From Nostoc sp. S13 (lineage in GTDB: Bacteria; Cyanobacteriota; Cyanobacteriia; Cyanobacteriales; Nostocaceae): a stretch of 64,000 bases of DNA. Location of the stretch: NCBI RefSeq assembly GCF_029379315.1, contig NZ_JAQYWQ010000001.1:96392-160391 (forward strand), read 5' to 3'. Positions within the stretch are counted from its first letter, which is position 1, and every line of letters begins with the position of its first letter. The notes beneath the pieces are model-generated. The model saw only the letters and a program-made list of their open reading frames with translations, did no database searches and was not told where the DNA came from. A program made the translations under genes and the position numbers. Below, piece after piece: positions 9,220 to 17,829 of the stretch.

Positions 9220-9297
9220 TTCTACTATTCAGTAAAAGGTTATTTGTGTCAATACGGGGCAATGATATCCTGTAGTTTATTTTACCAATCAGTAGAA
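9220..9297. promoter_or_regulatory. Paired palindromic operator-like sites
   Basis: Two inverted copies of an 18-bp half-palindromic site lie in the divergent promoter region between the SDR and the CDF transporter: ttctactattcagtaaaa at 9220-9237 and ttttaccaatcagtagaa at 9280-9297. The shared form is TTYTAC-N6-GTARAA, and outside the N6 the two agree on all 12 positions when one is reverse-complemented. Such a pair is what a dimeric repressor (HxlR, TetR or MarR type) would bind. No regulator gene is adjacent, so the protein is unknown. Confidence 0.4.
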
Positions 9298-9374
9298 GTC
9301 TCAGGGTTGATGACGATTAAAGTAGAATTTGGTACTCTTAGCTCGGAATCACTGTAGTTACGTCCGTGACCGAG

Positions 9375-10304
9375 ATGAGTAGTCGATCAGCCCGCTCCTA
9401 CGCTTTCTTGTCGATTGCAGCGGCAATCGTCACTATTGCTCTCAAGTTTGGCGCTTACCTGCTAACCGGGTCAGTAGGTTTGCTTTCAGATGCTATTGAG
9501 TCAATTGTAAATCTCCTAGCTGCATTGGTCGCTCTATGGGCATTGACCTATGCTGATAAACCAGCCGATGCCGAACACGCTTTTGGGCATTCTAAAGCCG
9601 AATACTTCTCCAGTGGTGCAGAAGGTGCGTTGATTGTAATAGCCGCCATCAGCATTGCTGTTGAAGCTTGGGGACGGTTGTTGCATCCAGAACCATTAAC
9701 ACAGCTTGGATTGGGGTTGGTACTCTCCCTATTTGCAACCGCAATCAACGGCATTGTTGCCTTTATCTTGCTACGGGCAGGGCGACGGTTGCGTTCCATT
9801 ACACTCAGGGCTGATGCTCACCACCTGTTTACCGATGTGGTGACTTCGGGTGGTGTGGTAGTTGGAATCTTCCTCGTCAAGCTAACAGGCGCTCTCGTGC
9901 TTGATCCAATTGTCGCACTGATAGTAGCAACAAATATTACTTGGACAGGATTTCGTCTGCTGCGGGAAACCAGTAGCGCATTACTGGATGCAGCTTTGCC
10001 TAAAAAAGAAATTGAGGCAATCGAGAGTATCCTTAACGAGTACAAACATCAGGACATCCAGTTCCATGCCTTGCGAACCCGTACTGCTGGAACCCGGCGC
10101 TTTGTTTCCTTTCATGTTCTTGTGCCTGGATCTTGGACAGTGCAACAAGGGCATGATTTGTGCGAGGCAATTGAACTTGCTATTCTTCGGGTGCTGCCTT
10201 TAACCCACGTTACAACTCACCTGGAACCTGTAGAAGATCCAGTTTCTTGGGAAGATTTAGAGTTGGAGCGTCCAAGCAATCAGCAAATGCAAGATATGAG
10301 ATAA
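9375..10304 (+). CDS. Cation diffusion facilitator family metal exporter
   Basis: This proton-driven exporter of divalent metal ions (Zn, Fe, Mn or Co) sits in the cytoplasmic membrane. Six hydrophobic segments fill residues 10-200. Metal-site motifs are visible: SDAIES in helix 2 and the [10 protein letters not shown] segment in helix 5 (HxxxD). The C-terminal cytoplasmic domain ends with histidines ([15 protein letters not shown]) as in FieF-like proteins. Length is about 309 residues. A GTG at 9366 would add three residues; the ATG at 9375 is preferred. It is divergent from the SDR gene and may share its regulatory region. Metal specificity cannot be read from the sequence. Confidence 0.9.
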   Translation: MSSRSARSYAFLSIAAAIVTIALKFGAYLLTGSVGLLSDAIESIVNLLAALVALWALTYADKPADAEHAFGHSKAEYFSSGAEGALIVIAAISIAVEAWGRLLHPEPLTQLGLGLVLSLFATAINGIVAFILLRAGRRLRSITLRADAHHLFTDVVTSGGVVVGIFLVKLTGALVLDPIVALIVATNITWTGFRLLRETSSALLDAALPKKEIEAIESILNEYKHQDIQFHALRTRTAGTRRFVSFHVLVPGSWTVQQGHDLCEAIELAILRVLPLTHVTTHLEPVEDPVSWEDLELERPSNQQMQDMR

Positions 10305-10498
10305 GAGATTAATTCCTGCTGTTGAGCTTTAAGGAATTGCGCGATCGCATCTCTCATAAATTGCAACGTCGAAACGATGAAAGCTTAATCACACGATTAG
10401 CGATCGCCAATTTTCAAACTCAATCAAGTTGATTAACTGGTGATCGCAACTAGCTTTTTGCGGAAAGGACACCATTACAACCAAAAAGCTATCAGTAA

Positions 10499-10647
10499 GA
10501 TAAAGTTTTAAATTGGGCAAGCTTAAACAAAAGGTAAGCATTGTGAGTGCATCGACTTGCATTGTGAGTGCATCGACTTACATTGTGAGTGCATCGACTT
10601 GCATTGTGAATGCATCGGCTTGCATTGTGAATCCATCGGCTTGCATT
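10499..10647. repeat. 21-bp tandem repeat array 1
   Basis: Five nearly perfect 21-bp units (gcattgtgagtgcatcgactt and variants) run from 10538 to 10642, followed by a decayed half unit. They are preceded at 10499-10537 by a 39-bp leader (gataaagttttaaat then gcaagcttaaacaaaaggtaa) that is also found before the array at 11.8 kb. There are no spacers, so this is not a CRISPR. The rest of 10305-10790 shows no gene. The array ends about 145 bases before the next start codon. Confidence 0.85.
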
Positions 10648-10790
10648 CATAGTTGAATCAGTTTTAAACCATGATAAGCATTAAAATTTATAACACTCTA
10701 AAGCTGAAGTGTCACTAGTGGGAATACAATCAAAAAATTATACAGTTTTGTTAGTAGAGACCGTACTAGAAAATAGCGGAGGTTAAAGCA

Positions 10791-11168
10791 ATGGATGGGC
10801 GCGATCGGTACTTACAAATCGCTCTGGTTCTTATTGGAATAGCTTTTCTACTTATCTATCCGCTAACTCAGGTCTGGGCATCAGGCTGGTTATGGCAACC
10901 AGGTCAGCACGAATACGAACAGATGATCATTGGTGTTTATGGGACGCTTGGTGTCTTTTTGCTATTGGCTTCAAGGCAACCAGAAGCTCACCTTAGTTTA
11001 ATCTGGTTCACCGTCTGGTCAAGTGTAGTCCACGGGCTAATCATGGCGGTATATGCAGTAATTGATCCTGTTGAACATGGACACCTGTTTGGTGATGTTC
11101 CAGCATTGTTCTTGGTAGCAATTGTCCTTGGCTTTTTACTGCCGCGCAAAGTGGTGTCAAGTACATGA
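10791..11168 (+). CDS. Four-helix membrane protein, possibly DUF6632-type
   Basis: This 125-residue protein has four predicted membrane helices, at about residues 9-27, 44-62, 70-92 and 100-118. A conserved-looking HEYEQMIIGVYGTLGVFLL segment and the motif VHGLIMAVYAVIDPVEHGHLFGDVP lie between helices. The pattern recalls small DUF6632-like membrane proteins, whose function is not known. The start ATG has a good AGCGGAGG ribosome-binding site. The gene sits alone between two related 21-bp repeat arrays. I cannot assign a role. Confidence 0.75.
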   Translation: MDGRDRYLQIALVLIGIAFLLIYPLTQVWASGWLWQPGQHEYEQMIIGVYGTLGVFLLLASRQPEAHLSLIWFTVWSSVVHGLIMAVYAVIDPVEHGHLFGDVPALFLVAIVLGFLLPRKVVSST

Positions 11169-11481
11169 ACGGGCATGGAATGTCTATACATCTCCCGCAA
11201 TTGACAGAGATAAGCAATTCCCCGATCAATCTAATAACAGTTATAGTGTTGCTGAAGCGCGAGTATGAAGCGGCATCGATTCGCTCTAATTGTTGCTGTA
11301 AGACAACTTGGTACAGAAATACGAAGGGCAAGTAAAGGCGATCGCAAGGGCTGGCGTTGCTTTGCTTTGTCTCCCCTCCTCGCTTGTTCTTAGGAGTTGG
11401 GGGTGGGGTGTTAGGCATTGGTGGCAACTTAAGGTGAAAACCAGCCTAGAACCAGCTTTTAGCAGATTATCTCCTTAAGAG

Positions 11482-11568
11482 TCTCCGACTGGGAATGCCC
11501 CTCATTGAGGCTGCGCCTCCGTAATTTGCGGCAGAGCCACCAGGATCTGCATTTCCAGCCAGAGATTT
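11482..11568. repeat. Dispersed inverted-repeat element, family E, copy 1
   Basis: The ends ctccgactgggaatgc (left) and gcatttccagccagag (right) are imperfect inverted repeats. They match the termini of an element at 49919-50021, which has the same tctcgttcccag-type ends. The interior has a short gcgcctccgtaatttgcggc region. No gene was seen in 11169-11733, which otherwise holds low-complexity GC-rich repeats. Confidence 0.5.
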
Positions 11569-11733
11569 TAAACGAACCGCAGAGGCGCAGAGAAGCCAGT
11601 GCATTGGGCGGGTTAAGAGACTTGTAGCAACTGGCGCGGCACTGAGAGAAGAAGGAGAAGGAAAAAATTGCTTAACTGAACTGTATTGCTTTAGAGGCAG
11701 TTTTTCTCCTACCCTTTAACTCCTACCTTTATT

Positions 11734-12043
11734 GATAAAGTTTTAAATCAAGCAAGCTTAAACAAAAGGTAAGTTTTTACAATACATCGACTTGCATTGT
11801 GAATGCATTGACTTGCATTGTGAATGCATCGACTTGCATTGGGAATGCATCGACTTGCATTGGGAATGCATTGAGTTGCATTGTGAATGCATTGACTTGC
11901 ATTGTGAATGCATTGACTTGCATTGTGAATGCATCGACTTGCATTGTGAATGCATTGACTTGCATTGTGAATGCGTCAACTTCCATTGTGAATACATCAA
12001 CTTGCATCATAAATACATCGGCTTGTATTGTGAATGCTTCTTA
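11734..12043. repeat. 21-bp tandem repeat array 2
   Basis: The same 39-bp leader as array 1 (11734-11772) is followed by about twelve 21-bp units (gcattgtgaatgcattgactt and variants) from 11794 to 12043. They decay towards the right end. The period of 21 keeps several reading frames open on both strands, producing repetitive translations such as MHSQCKS, but none has a start context or non-repeat sequence that would support a protein. The array ends about 100 bases before the Tat-exported aldo/keto reductase gene. Confidence 0.88.
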
Positions 12044-12141
12044 CGGTGTATGTTTTAATAACACTCCTTAGTTAGAGTCCCTGTGCAAGATTACCGTGCT
12101 ACTATACGGCTCATTCCTGTTGTTGCTTGTAGGAGACAATT

Positions 12142-13212
12142 ATGGAAATCAGTAGACGCAGCTTATTAAAAACTGCTTCTGCTTCGGGATTAGTAGCGGC
12201 AGGAATTGTAGTTTCGGAAGGATTTTTGCAGCCGCTTTTAGCCCAAACAGAACCAGTTGATGAAAATACTCAACTGTTAGCCCAAAGTTCACCCACTTTA
12301 ACTCGACGCGGCGAAATGTTGTATCGGAATCTCGGACGCACCAAAGAACAAGTATCTGTGATTGGTTTAGGAGGGTATCACATTGGAAAAATTCAAGAGG
12401 AGCAAGAAAGTATCAAACTGATCCGTAGTGCCATTGATCGCGGCATCAATTTTATGGATAACTCTTGGGATTATCACGACGGCCGTAGTCACCGTTGGAT
12501 GGGAAATGCTCTTAAAGATGGTTATCGTCAAAAGGTCTTCCTCATGACGAAAATCGACGGTCGCACCAAAGGCGCTGCCAAGATGCAGATTGATGAATCG
12601 CTCAAAGATTTGCAAGTTGATCACATTGATTTATTGCAGCATCATGAAATACTGCGCTTTGAAGATCCCGATCGAGTCTTTGCTCCTGGCGGCTCAATGG
12701 AGGCAGTTGTCGAGGCGCAGAAAGCGGGCAAAATTCGCTATATCGGTTTTACAGGACACAAGAATCCTCAGATTCACCTTCAGATGCTGGAAAGTGCCAC
12801 ACAAAATGGTTTCCGCTTCGACACTGTGCAGATGCCCTTAAATGTAATGGATGCCCATTTTAGAAGTTTTGAACATCAGGTTTTACCTGTGCTAGTGAAA
12901 AACAACATTGGTGTGCTAGCAATGAAAACCATCGGGGAGTCTTACATTCTTAGAAGCAACACAGTCAGTGCGATCGAATGCCTACACTACGCGATGAATT
13001 TGCCAACCTCAGTTGTAATTACGGGCATCGACAGCATGAGAATTTTAGACCAGGCGTTTGAAGCAGTCCGCACCTTTAAACCAATGGATCAGGCACAAGT
13101 TGCAGCACTGTTAGCGCGTACTCGTGAGGCCGCGGCTAAAGGGCAGTACGAACGATATAAGACCACAACCCAAAATGATAGTACAGCAATGAATCCAGCT
13201 TGGTTAGGGTAA
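12142..13212 (+). CDS. Aldo/keto reductase with Tat signal
   Basis: The N-terminus carries SRRSLLK followed by a hydrophobic stretch and ends near LLAQ, a twin-arginine signal for export of a folded protein. The mature part is an aldo/keto reductase barrel. It shows GLGGYHIGK, FMDNSWDY with the catalytic Asp and Tyr, the lysine in FLMTKID, the histidine in LLQHHEI, and IRYIGFTGH. NADPH-dependent reduction of aldehydes or ketones is expected. How a nicotinamide enzyme would work outside the cytoplasm is unclear. The ATG is preceded by a TAGGAGA ribosome-binding site. It is one of three apparently Tat-exported redox enzymes in this window. Confidence 0.88.
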   Translation: MEISRRSLLKTASASGLVAAGIVVSEGFLQPLLAQTEPVDENTQLLAQSSPTLTRRGEMLYRNLGRTKEQVSVIGLGGYHIGKIQEEQESIKLIRSAIDRGINFMDNSWDYHDGRSHRWMGNALKDGYRQKVFLMTKIDGRTKGAAKMQIDESLKDLQVDHIDLLQHHEILRFEDPDRVFAPGGSMEAVVEAQKAGKIRYIGFTGHKNPQIHLQMLESATQNGFRFDTVQMPLNVMDAHFRSFEHQVLPVLVKNNIGVLAMKTIGESYILRSNTVSAIECLHYAMNLPTSVVITGIDSMRILDQAFEAVRTFKPMDQAQVAALLARTREAAAKGQYERYKTTTQNDSTAMNPAWLG

Positions 13213-13408
13213 ACATTAATACTATTCTTAACCGTTTTTATTACGCAAACAGCGATGTCTACAACGAGCGGAGCTGCGGGAATTTTGTTTGTAATTCCTA
13301 ATTTCAACTCGTCATCTTTAGCATTAGGGGTTGTACTCAACCGTGCGATCGCACTTGTTTTTGATTCTACGTTGCAAAAAATAGCTTTATCCAAGGAAAA
13401 CATTGATT

Positions 13409-14110
13409 ATGTCCAACTTCAAAATATTTTCTACTGGTATAGTGGCGATCGCTTTATCTTTGGCGACTGGTTGCACACCAACTACTCCGCGTGACCAGAA
13501 TACATCTGAAACTCCAGCTGCTCTGCCTGTGCAAAGGACTGAGAATCCCTCACCAACTGCGTCACCAACTGTTTCACCAACTGCATCAGGGCAAAATAGG
13601 CTCAGTTCTTCAGACAGACAGTTCATAACTGAAGCCGCTCAAGGTGGTTTAGCAGAAGTCCAACTCGGACAACTGGCATCAAAACGCGGAGTTAGCAAGG
13701 TGGTAAAACAGTTTGCACTGCATATGGTTCAAGATCATACCCCGGTGAATAATCAACTCAAACAGTTAGCCACTCAAAAAGGTGTCACGTTGCCAACTAG
13801 TATCGGCAGCAAAAATCAGCAAGTCAAGCAACGCTTATCCAAACTTTCTGGTCGTAACTTTGATCGCCAATATCTGAATCAGATGGTTCAAGATCATCAA
13901 AAAACTGTCTCCTTATTTGAGACTGAAGCTCAACAAGGACAAGATCCAGATCTGAAAGCATTTGCGGCTCAAACGCTACCAACCCTCCAAGAACACCTGC
14001 AACAGGTTCGTGAAATTGTTAATCGTGGAAGTTCAACTAGCACGCCAACTCCAACTAGCACCGCAACTCCAACTCCAACTACCACGCCAACTCCAATTAG
14101 CACCCCGTAA
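13409..14110 (+). CDS. DUF4142 family lipoprotein
   Basis: Residues 1-22 form a lipoprotein signal ending in the lipobox LATGC. A Pro/Ser/Thr-rich linker follows to about residue 70. A helical DUF4142 domain (about 70-205) contains FITEAAQGGLAEVQLGQLA and a second helix pair with HMVQDHTPVNNQL and MVQDHQKTVSLFE. The QDH motifs could bind metal, as proposed for this ferritin-like fold. The C-terminus is a low-complexity tail of Thr-Pro repeats. A TTG two codons upstream of the ATG is an alternative start. DUF4142 proteins are periplasmic and their role is poorly known. Confidence 0.88.
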   Translation: MSNFKIFSTGIVAIALSLATGCTPTTPRDQNTSETPAALPVQRTENPSPTASPTVSPTASGQNRLSSSDRQFITEAAQGGLAEVQLGQLASKRGVSKVVKQFALHMVQDHTPVNNQLKQLATQKGVTLPTSIGSKNQQVKQRLSKLSGRNFDRQYLNQMVQDHQKTVSLFETEAQQGQDPDLKAFAAQTLPTLQEHLQQVREIVNRGSSTSTPTPTSTATPTPTTTPTPISTP

Positions 14111-14253
14111 AGCAATATAAGTCAAGTATTTCTTCCTTTTCTTTGCATCCTTCTAGTGCTTCACCGCTTTGCGTCAACGATAAAAAAATATTCCCATCCG
14201 CTCTTGAAGTTGAGGAGGCAATACGATATTAACGTTAGCGAATAATTGAGCGT

Positions 14254-14295
14254 CGGCAGTACAAGTTTGAGGAAATCCTCAAAGTTGTACTGCCG
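14254..14295. repeat. Long near-perfect hairpin
   Basis: Two 20-bp arms, cggcagtacaagtttgagga and its complement with one mismatch, are separated by only two bases. The structure lies about 145 bases after the DUF4142 gene without a trailing T-run, so it may be a repeat element or a weak terminator. A short minus-strand open frame across 14161-14454 overlaps it and is not considered real. Confidence 0.6.
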
Positions 14296-14484
14296 TGCAT
14301 CTGGGGAAGTTGGCGAGAAAAATTTAATATTTGCCTTGTATGAAGGAATTGGATAATTTATTTCTTCGAGTTGCCTAAATATAGTTTTGCGTAAAAGCGT
14401 AGCGTTTTTAATTGCAGGGAAACGCATTGGCATTGTCAGCCGATGTATTGGCATTGCAGGGTATTACCAAATTTAATTAGTAGC

Positions 14485-14592
14485 AAATTTTCTGCGTGCC
14501 TCTGCGCCCCTACCCTGCGGATCGCGCCGCCCCTATGCGTTTAAATTTCAACCCTCAATTCGCCACCATATTTACGCAAAGCAGTACTAAGT
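14485..14592. repeat. Dispersed repeat F, copy 1
   Basis: The segment from ttctgcgtgcctctgcg to acgcaaagcagtactaag recurs at 17588-17792. The shared core is aaatttcaaccctcaattcgc. The two copies flank the Gfo/Idh/MocA and MFS genes as direct repeats. Nothing else was seen in 14296-14484 except a short cattggcattg motif near 14427-14456 that faintly recalls the 21-bp units. Confidence 0.55.
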
Positions 14593-14619
14593 CCAAAATT
14601 TCATCATTAAAGAACCAGG

Positions 14620-15936
14620 ATGTCTGAATTGTTTAAAAGAAGATTTTCTCGTCGTCATATTCTGACTACTGCTGGGTTAGGAGCCATTTCAGCCACCGCA
14701 ATTGGTAGTATAGGCGAAGAGGTTGCTGCCCAAGAGCCAACTCAGCAAGCAACGCCACGCGGTGGGCCCTTGCCGCCTCAGATTGAGTTTCCGCCGATCT
14801 CGGCATCAACCGAAGTTGAGACAGGAGGGCCGCCAACTGCATTACCCCCAGAGCGACGCTTGGGGTTTGCGATCGTTGGACTTGGCAGACTTTCACTAGA
14901 AGAAATCATGCCTGCGTTTGCAGAATCTAAACTAGCAAAGCCAACTGCATTAGTTAGTGGCGATGCTGCCAAAGCTAATCAAGTTGCACAGCAGTATGGC
15001 ATCAAACCGCAGAACGTTTACAACTATCAGAATTACGACAATCTCCGCAACAATCCAGACGTTGATGTGATTTATATCGTACTGCCTAACAGTATGCACC
15101 GGGAATATACGGTGCGTGGTGCTAAAGCAGGTAAACATATTTTGTGTGAGAAGCCGATGGCAACCACAGTGGAAGATTGTCAGCAGATGATCGACGCGTG
15201 CAAGAACGCGAATCGCAAGTTGATGATTGCTTATCGCTGCCAATATGAGCCACACCATCGCGCCATGATTCAGATGATCCGCAGCAAAGAATTGGGAGCC
15301 ATCAAGGTAATTCAGGCAGACAACGGTCAAAATCAAGGCGGTGACTTAAACCAGTGGCGATTAAAACGTGCTTTAGCTGGAGGTGGCTCTTTACCGGATG
15401 TGGGAGTTTATTGCTTGAATGCAACTCGCTATTTGACAGGAGAGGAACCGATCGCAATTAGCGCCCAAACTTTCAGCACTCCTGGTGATCCGCGCTTCAA
15501 AGAAGTAGAAGAAAGTGTCACCTTCCAGCTGCGGTTTCCCAGTGGGATACTAGCGATTTGCTCCACCAGTTACGGCTTTCACGAAGCGCGTCGGTTTCGC
15601 GTCTTTGGCTCTGATGCTTGGGGACAACTCGATCCGGCGTTCGCTTACAACGGTTTGCGGATGATGATTTCGCGTAAATCGCCGACCAACAGTATGGCAG
15701 AAAACGTCAGCGAAGTGCGGATGAGCCAGAAGAACCAGTTCGCCTTAGAAATTGATCACATGGCGGATTGTGTGATTCAGAATAAGCAACCCCATACCCC
15801 TGGTGAAGAAGGTTTGCAAGACCAAAAACTGATAACCTTGATTTACGAAGCCGCACAAACAGGCAAGACGATCACTCTACCTCGTGTGTCAGGATTGGAT
15901 GTCACTCGTGGCCCCGCTCCCAGAATGCTGAAGTAA
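14620..15936 (+). CDS. Gfo/Idh/MocA family oxidoreductase with Tat signal
   Basis: This exported dehydrogenase resembles glucose-fructose oxidoreductase. The N-terminus RRFSRRHILTTAGLG is a twin-arginine signal ending near AAQ. A Pro-rich linker precedes the Rossmann domain (FAIVGLGRLSLEEI at about residue 87). The family signature EKPMATT (about 185) carries the conserved lysine. The C-terminal sheet domain contains GGGSLPDVGVYCLN with the usual Asp. GFOR-type enzymes keep NADP bound and act periplasmically on sugars. The substrate here is unknown. The MFS gene begins five bases after its stop, so the two are probably co-transcribed. Confidence 0.88.
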   Translation: MSELFKRRFSRRHILTTAGLGAISATAIGSIGEEVAAQEPTQQATPRGGPLPPQIEFPPISASTEVETGGPPTALPPERRLGFAIVGLGRLSLEEIMPAFAESKLAKPTALVSGDAAKANQVAQQYGIKPQNVYNYQNYDNLRNNPDVDVIYIVLPNSMHREYTVRGAKAGKHILCEKPMATTVEDCQQMIDACKNANRKLMIAYRCQYEPHHRAMIQMIRSKELGAIKVIQADNGQNQGGDLNQWRLKRALAGGGSLPDVGVYCLNATRYLTGEEPIAISAQTFSTPGDPRFKEVEESVTFQLRFPSGILAICSTSYGFHEARRFRVFGSDAWGQLDPAFAYNGLRMMISRKSPTNSMAENVSEVRMSQKNQFALEIDHMADCVIQNKQPHTPGEEGLQDQKLITLIYEAAQTGKTITLPRVSGLDVTRGPAPRMLK

Positions 15937-15940
15937 ATAC

Positions 15941-17548
15941 GTGCATACCGCAGTCATGACAACCTCTGCTTGGAGTCCGCTCCGTAACTCTTTGTTTCGC
16001 GATCGCTGGATTGCCTCAATTGTGTCCAACATTGGAGGTTGGATGGAGGACACGGCGGGAGCTTGGCTAATGACTTCTCTGACTACCTCTCCCCTGTTAG
16101 TGGCACTCATGCAAACAGCCGCAACTTTGCCAGTGCTGCTATTAGGACTACCAGCCGGAGCAACCGCAGATATTTTTGATCGCCGTCGATTACTGCTATT
16201 TTGGCAAGTCTGGATGCTGGTTGCTGCACTGATCTTGAGTGGATTGATTTTTGCAGGTACGATTACACCGTGGTCACTGCTAGCGCTGACGTTTTTGCTT
16301 AACTTAGGAGCGGCAATGAATGGCCCAGCTTGGCAAGCAATTGTACCAGAACTAGTACCGCGATCGCAACTCATGGCTGCCATTGCATTAAATAGTGCTG
16401 GGTTTAACATTGCCCGAGCAGTTGGCCCAGCGATCGCTGGCTTGATTTTGGTAGCGGCAAATGCCGGAGTCGTCTTTTTGATTAATGCCCTCTCGTTTGT
16501 TGCAGTGATTTTCATCCTTTACCGTTGGCAGCGCAAACCGCTTTACCAAAGCGCCCTGCCCGCAGAGCGAGTATTAGGTTCTATGCGGGCTGGTATTCGC
16601 TATGTCCGCTTTTCTCCCGCTCTCCAAGCCGTGTTAATTCGAGCGGCTGTTTTAACCAGTTGCACCAGTGCTTTGTTAGCGTTGCTGCCTTTGGTGGCAC
16701 AGCAGGATTTGCGACAGGGAGCCGGTGGGTATGGTTTACTACTCGGTTGCTTTGGATTGGGGGCGATTGTCGGGGCGATTTTGATGCCACAAGTGCGGCA
16801 ACATCTTACAATTGATGGAGTTGTGATTGCAGGAACTCTGGTATTTGCGATCGCCACATTAATTCTGGCATTCATTCACAATGTACCTTTGGTGTTGCTG
16901 GCTTTGGTGGCCGCTGGGATTGCCTGGACAACTATGACATCCAGCTTGAATATCACAGTGCAGCTTGCTGTTCCGGCTTGGGTGCAGGCGCGGGCGCTGG
17001 GAACTTATCAAATGGTATTTCAAGGAGGTTCAGCAATTGGCAGTATTGTTTGGGGTGTAGCAGCAGAACATTGGGGAACACCGAGTGCCTTATTTGTTGC
17101 TGCCATTGGCTTAGTGCTGGGAACGTTCACAGCGCGGCGTTACCGTTTGCTCTCAGGAAAACTTGATTTAGCTCCAGCATTACGACGAGCGGAACCTCTA
17201 GTAGTAATTGAATTGCAACCAGAAGAAGGCCCGGTTTTAGTCACACTTGAATATTGTATTGACCCAGAGCAAGCAGAGGAATTCATTGCAGCAATTAATG
17301 CCCTGCGAGTGGTGCGGTTACGAGATGGGGCGATTCGCTGGGGCATCTTTCATGATACAGGTCAGCCGAATCGCTACTTAGAGACGTTTATCGTCGAGTC
17401 TTGGGTGGATCATTTACGTCAGTATGAACGGTTTACAGTGGCAGATCGAGAGATTCGCGAAAGGGTTTTTGCCTTTCATCAAGGCGATGAACCCCCAGTT
17501 ATTTCTTACATGATTTATGCTCACCAATCCCAAGAAGCACGAACTTAG
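15941..17548 (+). CDS. MFS exporter (MFS_3 type) with C-terminal extra domain
   Basis: Residues 1-400 are a 12-helix major facilitator of the EntS-like/transmembrane secretion effector group, with NSLFRDRWIASIVSNIG at the start and DIFDRRRLLLFWQ in the loop between helices 2 and 3. The last 100 residues form a soluble domain (VLVTLEYCIDPEQAEEFI, then RWGIFHDTG, ending HQGDEPPVISYMIYA), which resembles the ferredoxin-like monooxygenase fold often fused to this MFS group. The start is GTG at 15941 or ATG at 15956. It follows the oxidoreductase gene by five bases, so it may export the product or a related metabolite. Confidence 0.88.
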   Translation: MHTAVMTTSAWSPLRNSLFRDRWIASIVSNIGGWMEDTAGAWLMTSLTTSPLLVALMQTAATLPVLLLGLPAGATADIFDRRRLLLFWQVWMLVAALILSGLIFAGTITPWSLLALTFLLNLGAAMNGPAWQAIVPELVPRSQLMAAIALNSAGFNIARAVGPAIAGLILVAANAGVVFLINALSFVAVIFILYRWQRKPLYQSALPAERVLGSMRAGIRYVRFSPALQAVLIRAAVLTSCTSALLALLPLVAQQDLRQGAGGYGLLLGCFGLGAIVGAILMPQVRQHLTIDGVVIAGTLVFAIATLILAFIHNVPLVLLALVAAGIAWTTMTSSLNITVQLAVPAWVQARALGTYQMVFQGGSAIGSIVWGVAAEHWGTPSALFVAAIGLVLGTFTARRYRLLSGKLDLAPALRRAEPLVVIELQPEEGPVLVTLEYCIDPEQAEEFIAAINALRVVRLRDGAIRWGIFHDTGQPNRYLETFIVESWVDHLRQYERFTVADREIRERVFAFHQGDEPPVISYMIYAHQSQEART

Positions 17549-17587
17549 AAAAGACCTCTCTAGGAAACTAAGTACAACATTTCATTA

Positions 17588-17792
17588 ATTCATAGCGAAT
17601 TCTCTGCGTGCCTCTGCGCTTCCCTCTGCGCGACGGCAGTCGCTACAACTCTTGGAACCCCCCTTCGGGTTCACCAGTCGCCTACGGCGGGAAACCCGCC
17701 TACAGCGCTGGATTCACCGCAACGCGCTGCCTCCCCTTTGCGTTGAAATTTCAACCCTCAATTCGCGACGATTTTACGCAAAGCTGTACTAA
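17588..17792. repeat. Dispersed repeat F, copy 2, with internal insertion
   Basis: This is the second copy of the repeat at 14485-14592, with the same ends ctctgcgtgcctctgcg and acgcaaagctgtactaag. It is lengthened by about 100 bases (roughly 17635-17735) of GC-rich sequence containing cttcgggttcaccagtcgcctacggcggg. The insertion itself looks like one of the common Nostoc short repeats. Confidence 0.5.
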
Positions 17793-17829
17793 GCAGATTT
17801 AAAAACGTACCTCACCAAGTCGGCAAGCG

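Noticed and set aside
10499..12043. A CRISPR array
   Set aside because: The units are directly adjacent 21-mers without unique spacers, and no cas genes are near.
11758..12071. Four overlapping open frames on both strands with MHSQCKS- or CIDLHCE-type repeats
   Set aside because: They are produced by the 21-bp tandem array, whose length is a multiple of three; no start context or unique sequence supports translation.
14161..14454. A 97-residue minus-strand gene
   Set aside because: It overlaps a long hairpin, has no ribosome-binding site or family likeness, and runs through repeat-like DNA.
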